Shown here one piece after another: positions 23,574-35,200 of a stretch of 64,000 bases of DNA (position 1 is the stretch's first letter; each line of letters opens with the position of its first letter). Both the position numbers and the translations under genes were made by a program. The notes beneath the pieces are model-generated. The model had not been told where the DNA came from and did no database searches. It saw only the letters and a list, made by a program, of their open reading frames with translations. The stretch is from NCBI GenBank assembly GCA_013115135.1, contig JABANP010000003.1:186001-250000 (forward strand), in the 5' to 3' direction. This DNA is from Perkinsus olseni. Taxonomy: Eukaryota > Perkinsozoa > Perkinsida > Perkinsidae.

Positions 23574-24649
23574 GGGAGAGTACCCTGTTCTAGGCTAGGC
23601 CTCGTATCCTATGTTATGCGACTTTTCACTTCGATGAGGTTAACTTCACCGAAGGTCTCTCTTGCGTTAGTTAATCACGGGATCATCCTAATGGCGAACG
23701 ACTTGAAAAGGGTTGATACCGCGTAAATTTTTCCTAGCGGACGAGTTGAATGTTGTAATAAACACCGAATACACACCAACCGAAAGGTCGAACCAAGCAC
23801 TACATAAACTATGGAGCCGATTCGGCTCAGCCGAATGATAGAGAATCATGAACATCAGCTAGCTGCGTCAAAGCATGATTTTCGGTGTTTTCCGGATGAC
23901 TCCCGACCGGCAGACGAGCTCATATCCCGAACGAGTCCAACATGCAAACAAGTCTCATCGCCTATTGTAATCTCGGTGAGAGCTCTCCACTCTTGTATAT
24001 TAGAACCCGGCACTCGTTCGCGAGGACAAGTTGGGAGGGGCATGCTCTTTGGGGTCGGCACCCTGTAAGATGGAGCCTCCTCGGATTACGAATGATGTGC
24101 GAGACAGTATCTCGGAGACACTCACTTGCCTGAGCCGTTCGAGAGCTGATTGTGTTGGTCCAACACTGTTGGAGACTCACTCGACAAAAACAAAAGGTAT
24201 TTTGCATGTTCGGTACAACAAAACAAGGATCAATTCAAGCATTCTCGAAGCTTGATAAGAAACGAGGTCGCGAATACCCTTAGCACTGAGTGTGGGGATG
24301 TTAGAACTGAGGATAATAGCAAGTAAGAGGTCAGATGGACCGCTGAACATTCCCCTGTAGCACAAGTGGTCCCCATACAATGCTCCGGCACGAATTGCCA
24401 GAGTCATCCCGTCTATGAAGCTACGAACTAACAACACAAGGGATTAGTTGTATTGCCTGCGATAGGCACCACTCGAAAAATGTCGCTATGACGCGCCAAG
24501 TTCTATAAACTTAACAAAAACTCGCACCGAATGTGAATGTACGGTGCGGGATAAGGGCTGCCAGCAGCATTGATAACGGGCCGCTGGAGTCACGGCGTAG
24601 CACTGTACTCTCAACGACCGATATACGGGTCAAGCAAGGAACGATAGGA
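23574..24649. other. Intergenic; one MITE-like end
   Basis: No defended gene lies between ZNG1 and the first fumarase. At 24054-24067 the sequence GTCGGCACCCTGTA is identical to the right end plus TA of the MITE-like element at 37337-37592, without a visible partner end nearby. A minus-strand open stretch at 24177-24437 has hydrophobic pieces but no family resemblance. Confidence 0.4.
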
Positions 24650-26477
24650 TTACTTGGAGAAGGTCATCTTCTGCTCGCTAGCATTGCCCATCTTGAAGAA
24701 ATCGTTGCCCTTATCATCAACAATGATGAAGGCAGGGAAGTCGACGACGTCGATCTTCCAGACGGCCTCCATACCGAGCTCCTCCATGTCGAGACACTCC
24801 ACCTTCTTGATGTTCTCATCAGCGAAGAGAGCTGCAACACCACCGATGGAACCGAGATAGAAACCACCGTGCTTCTTGCAAGCCTCAGTGACCGTATCGC
24901 TACGGTTACCCTTGCCAATCATGATCATGGAGCCACCGTTGGCCTGGAAGGGCTCAACATAGGGGTCCATACGGTTGGAGGTGGTGGGTCCGAAGGAACC
25001 GGAAGGCTTTCCATCGGGCTTCTTGGCGGGGCCGGCGTAGTACACGGGGTACTTCTTGATGTAGTCGGGTAGACCCTTGCCGCTTTCGAGCATATCCATC
25101 ATTCTCATGTGAGCGATATCACGAGCGACAATGATGGTACCAGTGAGAGCCACACGAGTCTTGACGGGATACTTGCTCAAGGTGGCGAGAGCTTCCTTCT
25201 GGGGCAAGTTCAAATCAATCTTGACGGCCTCATCTTGCTCACTACCGAAATCAGGCATATACCTGGCGGGGTTCTTCTCGAGCTTCTCAACAAAGATTCC
25301 CTCAGGGGTGATCTTGGCGAGAGACTGACGATCAGCAGAGCAGCTGACGCCAAGGCCGACAGGGCAAGAAGCACCGTGACGAGGAAGACGGACGACGCGA
25401 ACATCGTGAGCGAAGTACTTGCCGCCGAACTGAGCACCGGTGCCGAGCTGCTGGCAGTTCTTGAGGAGCCTCTCCTCCCAGTAGAGATCACGGAAGGCAC
25501 GACCGGTGGAGTCACCGCTGGTCGGAAGACCATCGTAGTACTTGGTGGAGGCCAACTTAACAGTCTTCATAGTCTGATCAGCAGACTGACCGCCGATAAC
25601 GACAGCGATGTGATAGGGTGGGCAAGCGGAGGTACCGAAGTGAGCGATCTCCTTCATGAGGAAGCTCTCGAACTCCTTCTCCTTGAGGAAGGCCTTGGTC
25701 TTCTGGAAGAGCTGGAACTTGTTGGCAGATCCACCGCCCTTGGCGATGACGTGGAACTTGTAGGCGAGCTCGTCACCGGGATGACCGGCGTAGAGTTCGA
25801 TTTGAGCGGGCAAGTTGCAGCCAGTGTTCTTCTCCTCGAACATGCTCAAGGGGGCGACCTGGGAGTAACGGAGGTTGTCCTGAGTGTAAGCATCATAGAC
25901 GCCCTTGGTGATGGCCTGCTCGTCAACGCCACCGGTTAGGACACGCTCGCCCCTGTAACCGTAGACACAGGCGGTACCAGTATCCTGGCAGGAGGGGAGG
26001 ACGAGGCCGGCAGAGATGCAGGCGTTCTTCAACAACTCCATAGCAACGAAACGATCGTTAGCAGAGGCCTCGGGGTCCTTAAGGATCTTCTGGACCTGCT
26101 CGAGGTGAGCGCTTCTGAAGTAATGCTCAACGTTCCTGATGCAAGTCTGGGTGAGCTTAGCAATGGCCTCAGGTTCGACCTGACAAAAAACAACGTAATA
26201 AGATGCAACCTCCGCCAGTCGTGAATTCCTCTTAAACTCACCTTGAGGAAGTCCAATCCATCAGGTCCCTTAACGACTGACACTCCTTCCTTGCTGAGAA
26301 GTTCATACTCAACAGTCTGAAAACAAATCCATGGAGAGCTCGAAAGCCGCATGCGAGAGAGGGGGGCTCCATGCAACCACAAGGCGACCAGCTCACCTTC
26401 TCGTTGGCGTGTTCCTGGAACAGCGGACTGTACTTGTCGAAAGTGAATGAGGAGGTTGATCGAACTTGAGGACTCAT
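24650..26477 (-). CDS. Class I fumarate hydratase ([4Fe-4S]), copy 1
   Basis: Three exons, 26397-26477, 26242-26316 and 24650-26179, join in phase 0 to 561 residues, normal for class I fumarases (about 550-580). The enzyme interconverts fumarate and malate using an oxygen-sensitive iron-sulfur cluster. The three expected cluster cysteines are visible in [34 protein letters not shown] and [11 protein letters not shown]. The C-terminal domain has [18 protein letters not shown] and [15 protein letters not shown]. The N-terminus ([20 protein letters not shown]) differs from copies 2 and 3 and shows no obvious targeting peptide. Body differences include QQLGTGAQ where the others have QELGIGAQ, and ADENIKK where they have ADKSIKK. 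It is the most diverged of the three copies. Confidence 0.95.
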
Positions 26478-27315
26478 GCCTGTTGGTTTGCAAAAAAACA
26501 ACTGATTATAATGATCTTGGTCATGGATGTCTCAACGACACAAGCGATGTAAGGCTTTGACGGACACAACCTAGTATCAAAGAGAAATCACAAGTTACAG
26601 TGTCACACAAGTGAAGGCCGGCGTCCTAGCTCGTAGCTGCGCTAGATTCCGCTAAGTTCGCTCTGCGCAGTGGAGCTGATAGACAAGATCTGCGTGGTGG
26701 TCATCAACAGGATTCGACAACCGAACCTAGTGGCGAACACTGGCTAGCCTCGTGATCCGAAAAACGCGGACAGTGTTCACAGTCATCGTTGTTGCCGTCT
26801 TCTACGCTTCACTGATATGCTGTGGCCTGCCGCAATGAAAGGTTTGTTCGGCTTCGGCTCAAGTGGAGTTCACACTCCCCAAAGGGTTCGGGACCAGCTG
26901 ATTTTTAGTGCTCTTCCACTGATGATGAAAACTATGGCCCAAGTGGCTTTGATAGGAGAGTGCCCCTCCTGGAGACCTTGGTCTGCATCCAGACCCCCAC
27001 TTCAGGTTCGCTTGTGTATACCATGCACTGAGCGATGCGGAAAAGTTTCGCCCTCACACCTGCAGCAGATGACCTGCTGTGAACCCAACTTCACAAACAC
27101 TACAGCTTCGTAGCTAGGTACTTTGAAGCACCAAGATTATGTTGTCTGAACAGGAAGTGCCTTACCAGCAACTGTAAATGGATGAAGGACTCAATATATC
27201 ACAATAATTTTCGCAAGAATAGTGCAAACATAAGCTCTTACGAGGAGATGCCATCTATTCACTGACGTCAAAGTGACACGAAGTTGCCGTGCTTAATTGC
27301 ATGCGAACGACCAAC
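26478..27315. other. Intergenic between fumarase copies 1 and 2
   Basis: These 840 bases should contain the promoter of copy 1 and the 3' region of copy 2. No coding, RNA or repeat feature is evident. Confidence 0.45.
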
Positions 27316-29198
27316 TTAGTGGGAGAAGGTCATCTTCTGCTCGCTAGCGTTGCCCATCTTGAAGAAATCGTTACCCTTATCATCAACAATGATGAAGGCA
27401 GGGAAGTCGACGACGTCGATCTTCCAGACGGCCTCCATACCGAGCTCCTCCATATCGAGACACTCCACCTTCTTGATGCTCTTATCGGCGAGGATGGCAG
27501 CGACACCACCGATGGAACCGAGATAGAAACCACCGTGCTTCTTGCAGGCCTCAGTGACCATATCGCTACGGTTACCCTTACCAATCATGATCATGGAGCC
27601 ACCGTTGGCCTGGAAGGGCTCAACATAGGGGTCCATACGGTTGGAGGTGGTGGGGCCGAAGGAACCGGAAGGCTTTCCATCGGGCTTCTTGGCGGGGCCG
27701 GCGTAGTACACGGGGTACTTCTTGATGTAGTCGGGGAGACCCTTGCCACTCTCGAGCATTTCCATCATTCTCGCGTGAGCGATATCACGAGCGACAATAA
27801 TGGTACCAGTGAGGGCCACACGAGTCTTGACGGGGTACTTGCTCAAGGTGGCGAGAGCTTCCTTCTGGGGCAAGTTCAAGTCAATCTTGACGGCCTCATC
27901 TTGTTCCTCGCCGAAATCAGGCATGTACTTGGCGGGGTTCTTCTCGAGCTTCTCAATGAAGACTCCCTCGGGGGTGATCTTGGCAAGGCACTGACGATCA
28001 GCAGAGCAGCTGACGCCAAGGCCGACAGGGCAAGAAGCACCGTGACGGGGAAGACGGACGACGCGAACATCGTGAGCGAAGTACTTGCCGCCGAACTGAG
28101 CGCCGATACCGAGCTCCTGGCAGTTCTTGAGGAGCCTCTCCTCCCAGTAGAGATCACGGAAGGCACGACCGGTGGAGTCACCGCTGGTCGGAAGACCATC
28201 GTAGTACTTGGTGGAGGCCAACTTGACAGTCTTCATGGTCTGATCAGCAGACTGACCGCCGATGACGACAGCGATGTGATAGGGTGGGCAAGCGGAGGTG
28301 CCGAAGTGAGCGATCTCCTTCATGAGGAAGCTCTCGAACTCCTTCTCCTTGAGGAAGGCCTTGGTCTTCTGGAAGAGCTGGAACTTGTTGGCAGATCCGC
28401 CACCCTTGGCGATGACGTGGAACTTGTAGGCGAGCTCGTCACCGGGATGACCGGCGTAGAGTTCGATTTGAGCGGGCAAGTTGCAGCCAGTGTTCTTCTC
28501 CTCGAACATGCTCAAGGGGGCGACCTGGGAGTAACGGAGGTTGTCCTGAGTGTAAGCATCATAGACGCCCTTGGTGATGGCCTGCTCGTCGACGCCACCA
28601 GTGAGGACACGCTCGCCCCTGTAACCGTAGACACAGGCGGTACCAGTATCCTGGCAGGAGGGGAGGACGAGGCCGGCAGAGATGCAGGCGTTCTTCAACA
28701 ACTCCATAGCAACGAAACGATCGTTAGCAGAGGCCTCGGGGTCCTTAAGGATCTTCTGGACCTGCTGGAGATGGGCGCTTCTGAAGTAATGCTCAACATC
28801 CTTGATGCAGGTCTGGGTGAGGTTAGCGATGGCCTCGGGGTCGACCTGAAAGTTAGATAGACTATGTCGCACTGCGACCTCTTCATGCGCCCACGATCAT
28901 CCAATAATGAGTTGAGAAGTGAGTTGGTGCGTTATCGTACCTTGAGGAAGTCAAGTCCATCGGGGCCCTTAACGACGGAGACACCTTCCTTGGAAAGAAG
29001 CTCGTACTCGGGCTCCTGAAATCAACACAGACGTTGTCCTCCCCACGCAACTCTCCTAACCGGAACGAACTAGCAGCGCTCACACACCGGCACGACTAAG
29101 AGAGTCAGCGGCAAAGCTCATAAAGATACTACCTCCCCGTTGGCGTGCGTCTGGAAGAGGGGGGCGTACTTGTCGAAGAACGTCGACTCGGGACTCAT
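27316..29198 (-). CDS. Class I fumarate hydratase ([4Fe-4S]), copy 2
   Basis: Exons 29133-29198, 28941-29015 and 27316-28845 join in phase 0 to 556 residues. The N-terminus is [20 protein letters not shown]. The same cluster cysteines and C-terminal motifs as copy 1 are intact. The intron between exons 2 and 3 is almost identical to that of copy 3, including the stretch around AATGAGTTGAGAAGTGAGTT, so these two copies arose by recent duplication or conversion. The intron positions are the same in all three copies, so they predate the duplications. Codon use is strongly biased, typical of a highly expressed gene, which is why long open frames appear on the opposite strand. Confidence 0.95.
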
Positions 29199-30236
29199 TG
29201 TAATAAGCACGGAATAACTGTAACGAAATTCAATGAGCGATCCATAATGGCTCCGGCAGTGTGGTATGCATTCTTACGAGACTAGCTGCAACTGGGATAG
29301 CTTCGCTAAATCTTGCTATCTTGCATTTCCTCCGCGTACGCCGGCTCGGGAACATCCTCACATCACACTTGTCACGTAAGCTCCCAGGATTGAATTCAAC
29401 ATGTAAAGACAATGCTGAGAGCGCTAATAGAGCTCAAGAAGGGTCCATTGCACACTCGGTGCAGTTCATCGATGAGGAGCGAGACCCCAGCGTATTTTCG
29501 ATGGGGAGCTCAGATGAACCTCAAATGTTCAGCTCGGTATTCCTTGGCTAATGGGACTTTTGGGCTTATGCTTCAATGTTACTGCAGATGGAGAGGATGT
29601 TCATTCAACGCCCACTACTGGGGAGGAGGGTATCACCGCGGTTTGAATTTGCATCTCAGGTGACATGAGAATGTGTGAGGGGAGGAAGATCGGACATGAC
29701 AATTGGTGAGGGGAGGAAGATCGGACATGACAATTGGTGAGGGGAGGAAGATCGGACATGACAATTGGTGAGGGGAGGGAGATCGGACATGACGATTGTG
29801 TGATGGGTAGTTATGGCTCTGTTGACGGCGGATGCGAGCTTGACCCAGCCCTTCGCTCCCTGGATGTGGAAGTAGGATACTAGTGACTGCTGGCTCGGCT
29901 CAGACTGGGTATGGAGTGGGGCAGCTCCTGTGTCCGACTGAACAGTGGTGGCTTCCAAATAATAGTTGGCGGCAAGCGAAGGCCACAGTGTGGTTGCTGG
30001 CTCTGACACTGATAGATATCATGCGAGTCAGAGCAGAGCCACTCGCTGTTCGCACTCCCAACCTCTGCGTCATGGGAATTCCGCTGCGAATGTCTGACGG
30101 GATGATTGTAGAACTTGCCAGCTATCTTGTGGATCCATTACTGCTGCCTGCAGGATGTATATCTGTTTTATTTAATGTTCGCCTCGCCTAACCCCAAGTT
30201 CACCGTCACCGGAAGGAGGTATCGCCTAATACCTCG
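29199..30236. other. Intergenic with a minisatellite
   Basis: This is the divergent region between fumarase copy 2 (minus) and the Ser-rich gene (plus). Apart from the 31-bp tandem repeat at 29674-29797, no feature can be supported. Confidence 0.45.
29674..29797. repeat. 31-bp tandem repeat, four copies
   Basis: Four head-to-tail copies of a 31-bp unit beginning GGTGAGGGGAGGAAGATCGG occur in a row. Copies 2 and 3 are identical, copy 1 differs at its first base and copy 4 at two bases. It is a purine-rich strand minisatellite in intergenic DNA. Confidence 0.95.
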
Positions 30237-32160
30237 ATGAGTGCCGTCACGTCAGCTCTCAGGCGAAGTTCAACTGGGTCTCCAAGCCTCTCGGAGCTCA
30301 GCCCTCGCATGAAGCAAGGCATTGAAGCCGCTGTTAGACGGGCGAAGCTGGCTAGAGACAGGAGAAACAGTAGTACCGGAACGGTCCCATAGTCGTGTGT
30401 GCCACAGAGGTGACTGCTTTTAATCTGCAGGCCTAGCGTTGCCTCCTCCCGTGCGAAGGCGTTCAACACTCAAGGGGATGCTACCTGTAGAAACTCCTTC
30501 GCAAGTTAAAGCGGAAGGTCGAAGGGCGTCTCAGGGTAACACCCTCCTCGGGCAATATCTCGCCTGCGTCCTCTCGAGCATCATTCCAGTTGCCGAAAGT
30601 GGACGGAAGCGGCGAGCATCGAGCCCAGCAGTAGAGGGCGAGGCCGGGCCGCCAGTAGTAACGATGAGGGGAAGGGAGATGGGCAGGCAAAGTGTGACGA
30701 GGCCGTTGGCTACTCCTGAGCTGGTGTCGAGAATGGAGACGTGGATCGATGAGATCAGGGCTGAGCTACTCGAGGTTGAGTCTGAGTAGGGAAATCTCGT
30801 GCCCGTTAAGCTCGGACTATCGTAACTGTTGCTAGACTCACCGAGGGACCAGCTTCCGCAGAGACTGACGGGGTTGCCGGTGTCACCCCACGGGCCAGCC
30901 TGACTACGGTGAGATCATCTGCCATCAAGTGCTTCGAGCGACGCGTCGGTACTCGCCTCAGCCGCGGCTTCGTGGGGCAGGGATCCTCTCGCGACTACTG
31001 GCGGTCCAAGAGACTGATGGGCCATCAGGCGTTGCGGAGGTGACTCGTAGCAGCAGTCAGTCCGAAAGATCCTCACCCGCCCGTAGTGGCGCCACTGAAG
31101 TAGGCACCCTGCTGCTACCGCTTGCGGTCCTGTCTGGGGTGGTGCAGTGGCATAAGACAGCTTCTTCTCAGTCCGTTATAGCGGATGCTCCAGAGTCGCT
31201 CGAGAGCTCGGTATCCCCGGTCAGTTCTAGCAGCTCAGTGACGGCATCACCACCCATGCAGCCGATGAGTAGGGTTGCTGCATCGCTGTCTTATCGTCGT
31301 GGCGGAGCGGTGTGCTTGTTATCGCTAGGGCGTGGGTTCGATGCCTCGCTGATGCCCCTTATGGCTCATCTAATTCCAGCGCATTCTTGGCCTCGCAGTT
31401 TAGTTGGTGATAGTCAGCTTATCAGGTGATGAGCCTTCGCTTGTGGCCGACACACCTGCGGACTCGCCTTACACGGAGGCTCCGACTGAACTCAACGAGT
31501 CCAATAGAACCACGGACCTGGGGGGTCCCACACGAGAGAGGCTGGACGGCATGGTGGAGGATATTCAGTAGGGACAACTTCCTCGGCTTCCTTCAATCGT
31601 CGTTCTAGGAGCATCGAACGGTCGGCGTTCAAGCTCCGGTGCGCTGTGAATCGGATGATCTCGGACCAGTCCGCGGTACTTACCCACCGTAGCGTTATGT
31701 CTGCTCAATCGTCACCGCGCCTCACACTGGGGACCCCGCGGTTGGAAGGTGAGAGTCAGTCGTGGAGCTGCGCGTCAAGTCTCGGCCGTGATTGCTTGTA
31801 CCAATCCTCCTCGCTCAGGCTAGTATCTCTCCTTTCAGATAACGGTCCCTTGAGCGCAAGATCCTCTATCGGCCGCCCGAGGCATCATTCACTGATGTCA
31901 GTCGATATTCGAGGGCCTCCGCCGATCTCCAGGGGGAGTCACTTCGCCACAGTAAATACAGCAATGGAGAGTATGCGGTAGTGGTGGTTCAGGTGCCAGA
32001 GACCATGCTCACGCCACGAGGGGGCAGCCGAGTGGCATACAAGTTCCCGACGGCCCGAGACATCTACTCGGCTGTGCACAGGGGGATGAAACCCTGGGAC
32101 GTTAGTGTGGTTCTTCCTGAACAAGTAGCTAGTCGTCGCCTTTCCGGCATGCCACGTTGA
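30237..32160 (+). CDS. Ser-rich disordered protein with an unrecognised C-terminal domain, multi-exon
   Basis: The start at 30237 (MSAVTSALRRSSTGSPSLSE) opens a plus-strand series of exons with GT-AG borders. An exon around 30433-30535 reads PPVRRRSTLKGMLPVETPSQ. An exon around 30590-30788 carries ESGRKRRASSPAVEGEAGPP and ATPELVSRMETWIDEIRAEL. An exon around 31425-31569 reads VADTPADSPYTEAPTELNES. The last exon ends at 32160 and looks folded: EYAVVVVQVPETMLTP, then YKFPTARDIYSAVHRGMKPW, then DVSVVLPEQV. Most of the protein is Ser/Pro/Arg-rich and probably disordered. I do not recognise the C-terminal domain. The number and joins of exons are incomplete. Confidence 0.45.
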
Positions 32161-32282
32161 GTGTTCATCATTGATGTGTTACGGCAATGACAATCTCCCT
32201 TGTTCTGTTAATTAGTGCTGAGGCTGTAGTGGGGCCCCGGGTATACTAACTGAGGGCGGCGCGACGTAACATCATCCCTACA

Positions 32283-35200
32283 ATGAGCCGCGACACTCAT
32301 TCCCAGGGGAGCCTCTCAGCCTTTGTTGCATTCAAAGAGGATGAACTCTTGGGGATCCAGGAGGTTCACCAGCGGCACGTCACCTACCAATAGCAGTCGA
32401 ATGCAAACCCTATCGGAGAAGTTGAATCGGATTAAGGCAGCAGAGACGAGCGCTAGATGAGCTCACTAATAGCGACTATGTCGACCACGACTCGAGTACG
32501 AATGCGAGAGAGCCTCGGTGGAAAAAGGGAAGCCCTCTTCATCCCTTCAGGGATCTCATCAGCGCGCCAGTCGCTATCTACCGCAGGAAGGGGAGGTGGG
32601 GCGGCGGCCGACAGACACGCCGGGACTAGCAGGTAAACTGGCTATGTGAAAACTGGCTATGCTCGGAGCGACGGATGCTATAGATCGGAGGTGTCCCATC
32701 CTTATCAGATTGAGCAGCGGATGGGCCGGTTCGAAGGAAGAGGACTCACCCGGCAGGCGATCATCTAGTACTCAGAACATCACCGGTCACTTGATCGGCT
32801 ATGTTATTCCTCCCATAGATGTTTACGTTGACGAATCCGCTGACGCAAGGCACCCGATGCCTGAGCGCACGCTGTAGATATCGTCTGCGTTACAGTCGTA
32901 GTCCGTCCATGATTCTCGCTCAGGCCTGCTTCAGCTGCTACTTCTTCATCTCCTCGCAGTGGAGCTGTATTGAACGACGACAAAGTGGCACCTACACTGC
33001 CACCAGCACGACCAGTGGAGACTACAGTTTCCGGTAGTGAGGGCATCCAGAGGATTTTCATGCACATGGTACTTCTCCCACAGGTTATGAGTGCGATACT
33101 GATCGGCCCGAGCTAGTGCCGGCAGCTGATGGGAGTCGGGAGCGGCGAAGGAGTCTGGGGGAGAGTTGGTATCGTCTGGAACGGCAACGCAGCGTCGAAG
33201 GCCACCTCATTACCGCCGCCGCCGCCGCTGAGCACTATCCCCAGCAAGTGTCGGAGGATGAGCCGGGAGAACAACTGCGAGAGAGCCCCGCGGCGTTCCA
33301 ATTCGGTGCACAGCATTATGGCGGTAGTGAAGAGTTCTTGGACTCTTACGCCAATACCTCTGGAATGTACTCCAGCTACGGAACAGGAGAAAATATCGGT
33401 GGTCATGATGACGGCAGTCCATTCAGTAACCGATCCGGGGCGAATTACCAACCGAGGGAGCGAGAGGAATCAGTACCGACTGTCATGTACTACGATGAGG
33501 AGGAGGGCGAGGATAGTGAGGGCTATGAGGGGAATGGGCTCTACCCGATGGAAGAGTATTCAAGACGAGAGGACTATCACAGCAGATCGCCGGAGCTCAG
33601 TCGAGGGCGCTGGGAGGAGAATGATGATGGAGAGGGGCTTGTGTATGGAGGGGGGCGTGAACCGGGTCGGGACGGATACGAGGAGGGGCGGGCCACAGAG
33701 GTGGATTGGAGTTCACGAGGGCGTGGTCCAGTAGAGGAAGGACGACGGAGCTACGATGGGTCCAGTCTCGGTGTACCGCTCTCACGAGAGGAGGGCAAGG
33801 GTTACTTCATGGCTGAGCGAGAGACGCGTTCGGAAGTCTACGAGGTTGGCGATTTGGAGGACCCCTACCCTCGGAGGGGGTCTGACACTGACTACGGCGA
33901 GAGCAACGAGGCGGCCGTGAGAGGGACTGATGCCAGTGGGGTGGGGCCACTCCCGGACTACTACGGTTGGGAGGCTGGTGATGGAGTGTATGGCGAGTCC
34001 CGCTATCAGCATTCCTCGGAGACTTACTACTCGGCAGAGGAGGGCTACCCCTACGGAGAGGAGGGAGAGAGACGACGGGGCGAAGGAGGTGCCGAACAGT
34101 ATGGTGATGCTGAGGGCGGATACGCTGGCGTGGGAACTGCGGTGGCAAGAGAGCATCACTCGCGGAGCGGTATCTATCACGGGGCTCGGGAAGATGTCGT
34201 CTGCGTTGAGGGGAGAGCAAGTGTTGACGATGGTGTGGTAAGTACGGGCAGCGCGGAATGGAGCTCCCACGAGGAGGGTCCTGAGGACCCCGCACTGGGG
34301 ATGGGGTATGCTAGGGATGGCTACTCATCCGTCAGTGAATCTGTGACCCGTCGGATTCATTCTGGGGGTGACCACGCGGCAGAGTCGGGGCTTGTTGACG
34401 GCCCAATCGCCTTGGCAAACCATCAATACGGCGATAGTGGGAGTTTGCGCATCGGAGAGGGGGGCCTAGGCCGAGGAGGGGCTGGAGGGGGGCGACAAGT
34501 CGAAAACGGAGAAGTCAGCGTTGCTCAGTCTATCACTGGCTGGCACCTCAGGGGTAGGCTCCTGCCCGTGCGGTCTGGGTCAGACCAACTTCAGATTCTT
34601 TCGATCCTAGGAGCGAGTCTTCAGCTCCCCAGGGAGTGGAGCTGTCGGAGCTCTCGACGCGAGAAGCATCAGTCGACGTGATTCCAACTGATATCAAGTG
34701 AGTTTCGGCCTTACTGCTGCTGAGGTCCTTCAGGCGCTGTTGCTCCCCTCAGTCCTTTCGAGCTCTGCACCGGGGTTATCCGAAAACGGCGCGAGGCCGC
34801 CGACATACGGGACTTCATCGCGGCAGAAATGTGGCGGGAGAAGACGGAGCTGAAGTTGCGGAGAGAAGAGGGTCAGAGGCTCCGTGGACTCGTGGTCGAG
34901 GAACTAAGAAGGCGTTCTGAGGAAACACCCAAAAGCTCTCGCGTAGTTGCCGAATGTGATGCAGAGCCCAGTCTAGCCATGAGTCCGCCTGCGATCGTGG
35001 CAGAAGAGAGCGCAGTGGGATCGGAAGAAGCTTCGGACGACCACGTGGGGTACCGGACAAAAGGAGGGGTGTTGGTCGAGCTGGACCCTGATATAAATAA
35101 GTTCGACAGCCCGGACGTGAGGCGGGCCCGGGAGAACCCTTTGGAGCGGAGGAAGCGAGAAGCTGAGCGGCGCATCTCGTCGATGCGAGTCAGACCGAGC

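Noticed and set aside
27289..28860. A 523-codon open frame on the plus strand across fumarase copy 2, with similar ones of 276 and 589 codons over copies 1 and 3
   Set aside because: They are exact shadows of the strongly codon-biased fumarase exons. Their Gly/Leu/Asp-rich translation has no family resemblance, and the true frame has all catalytic motifs.
33129..34295. Several alternative frames of 100-200 codons within 33.1-34.3 kb on both strands
   Set aside because: The long 521-codon plus frame has in-phase splice connections on both sides, while the alternatives have His/Pro/Arg-rich composition expected of shadows in GC-rich biased DNA.
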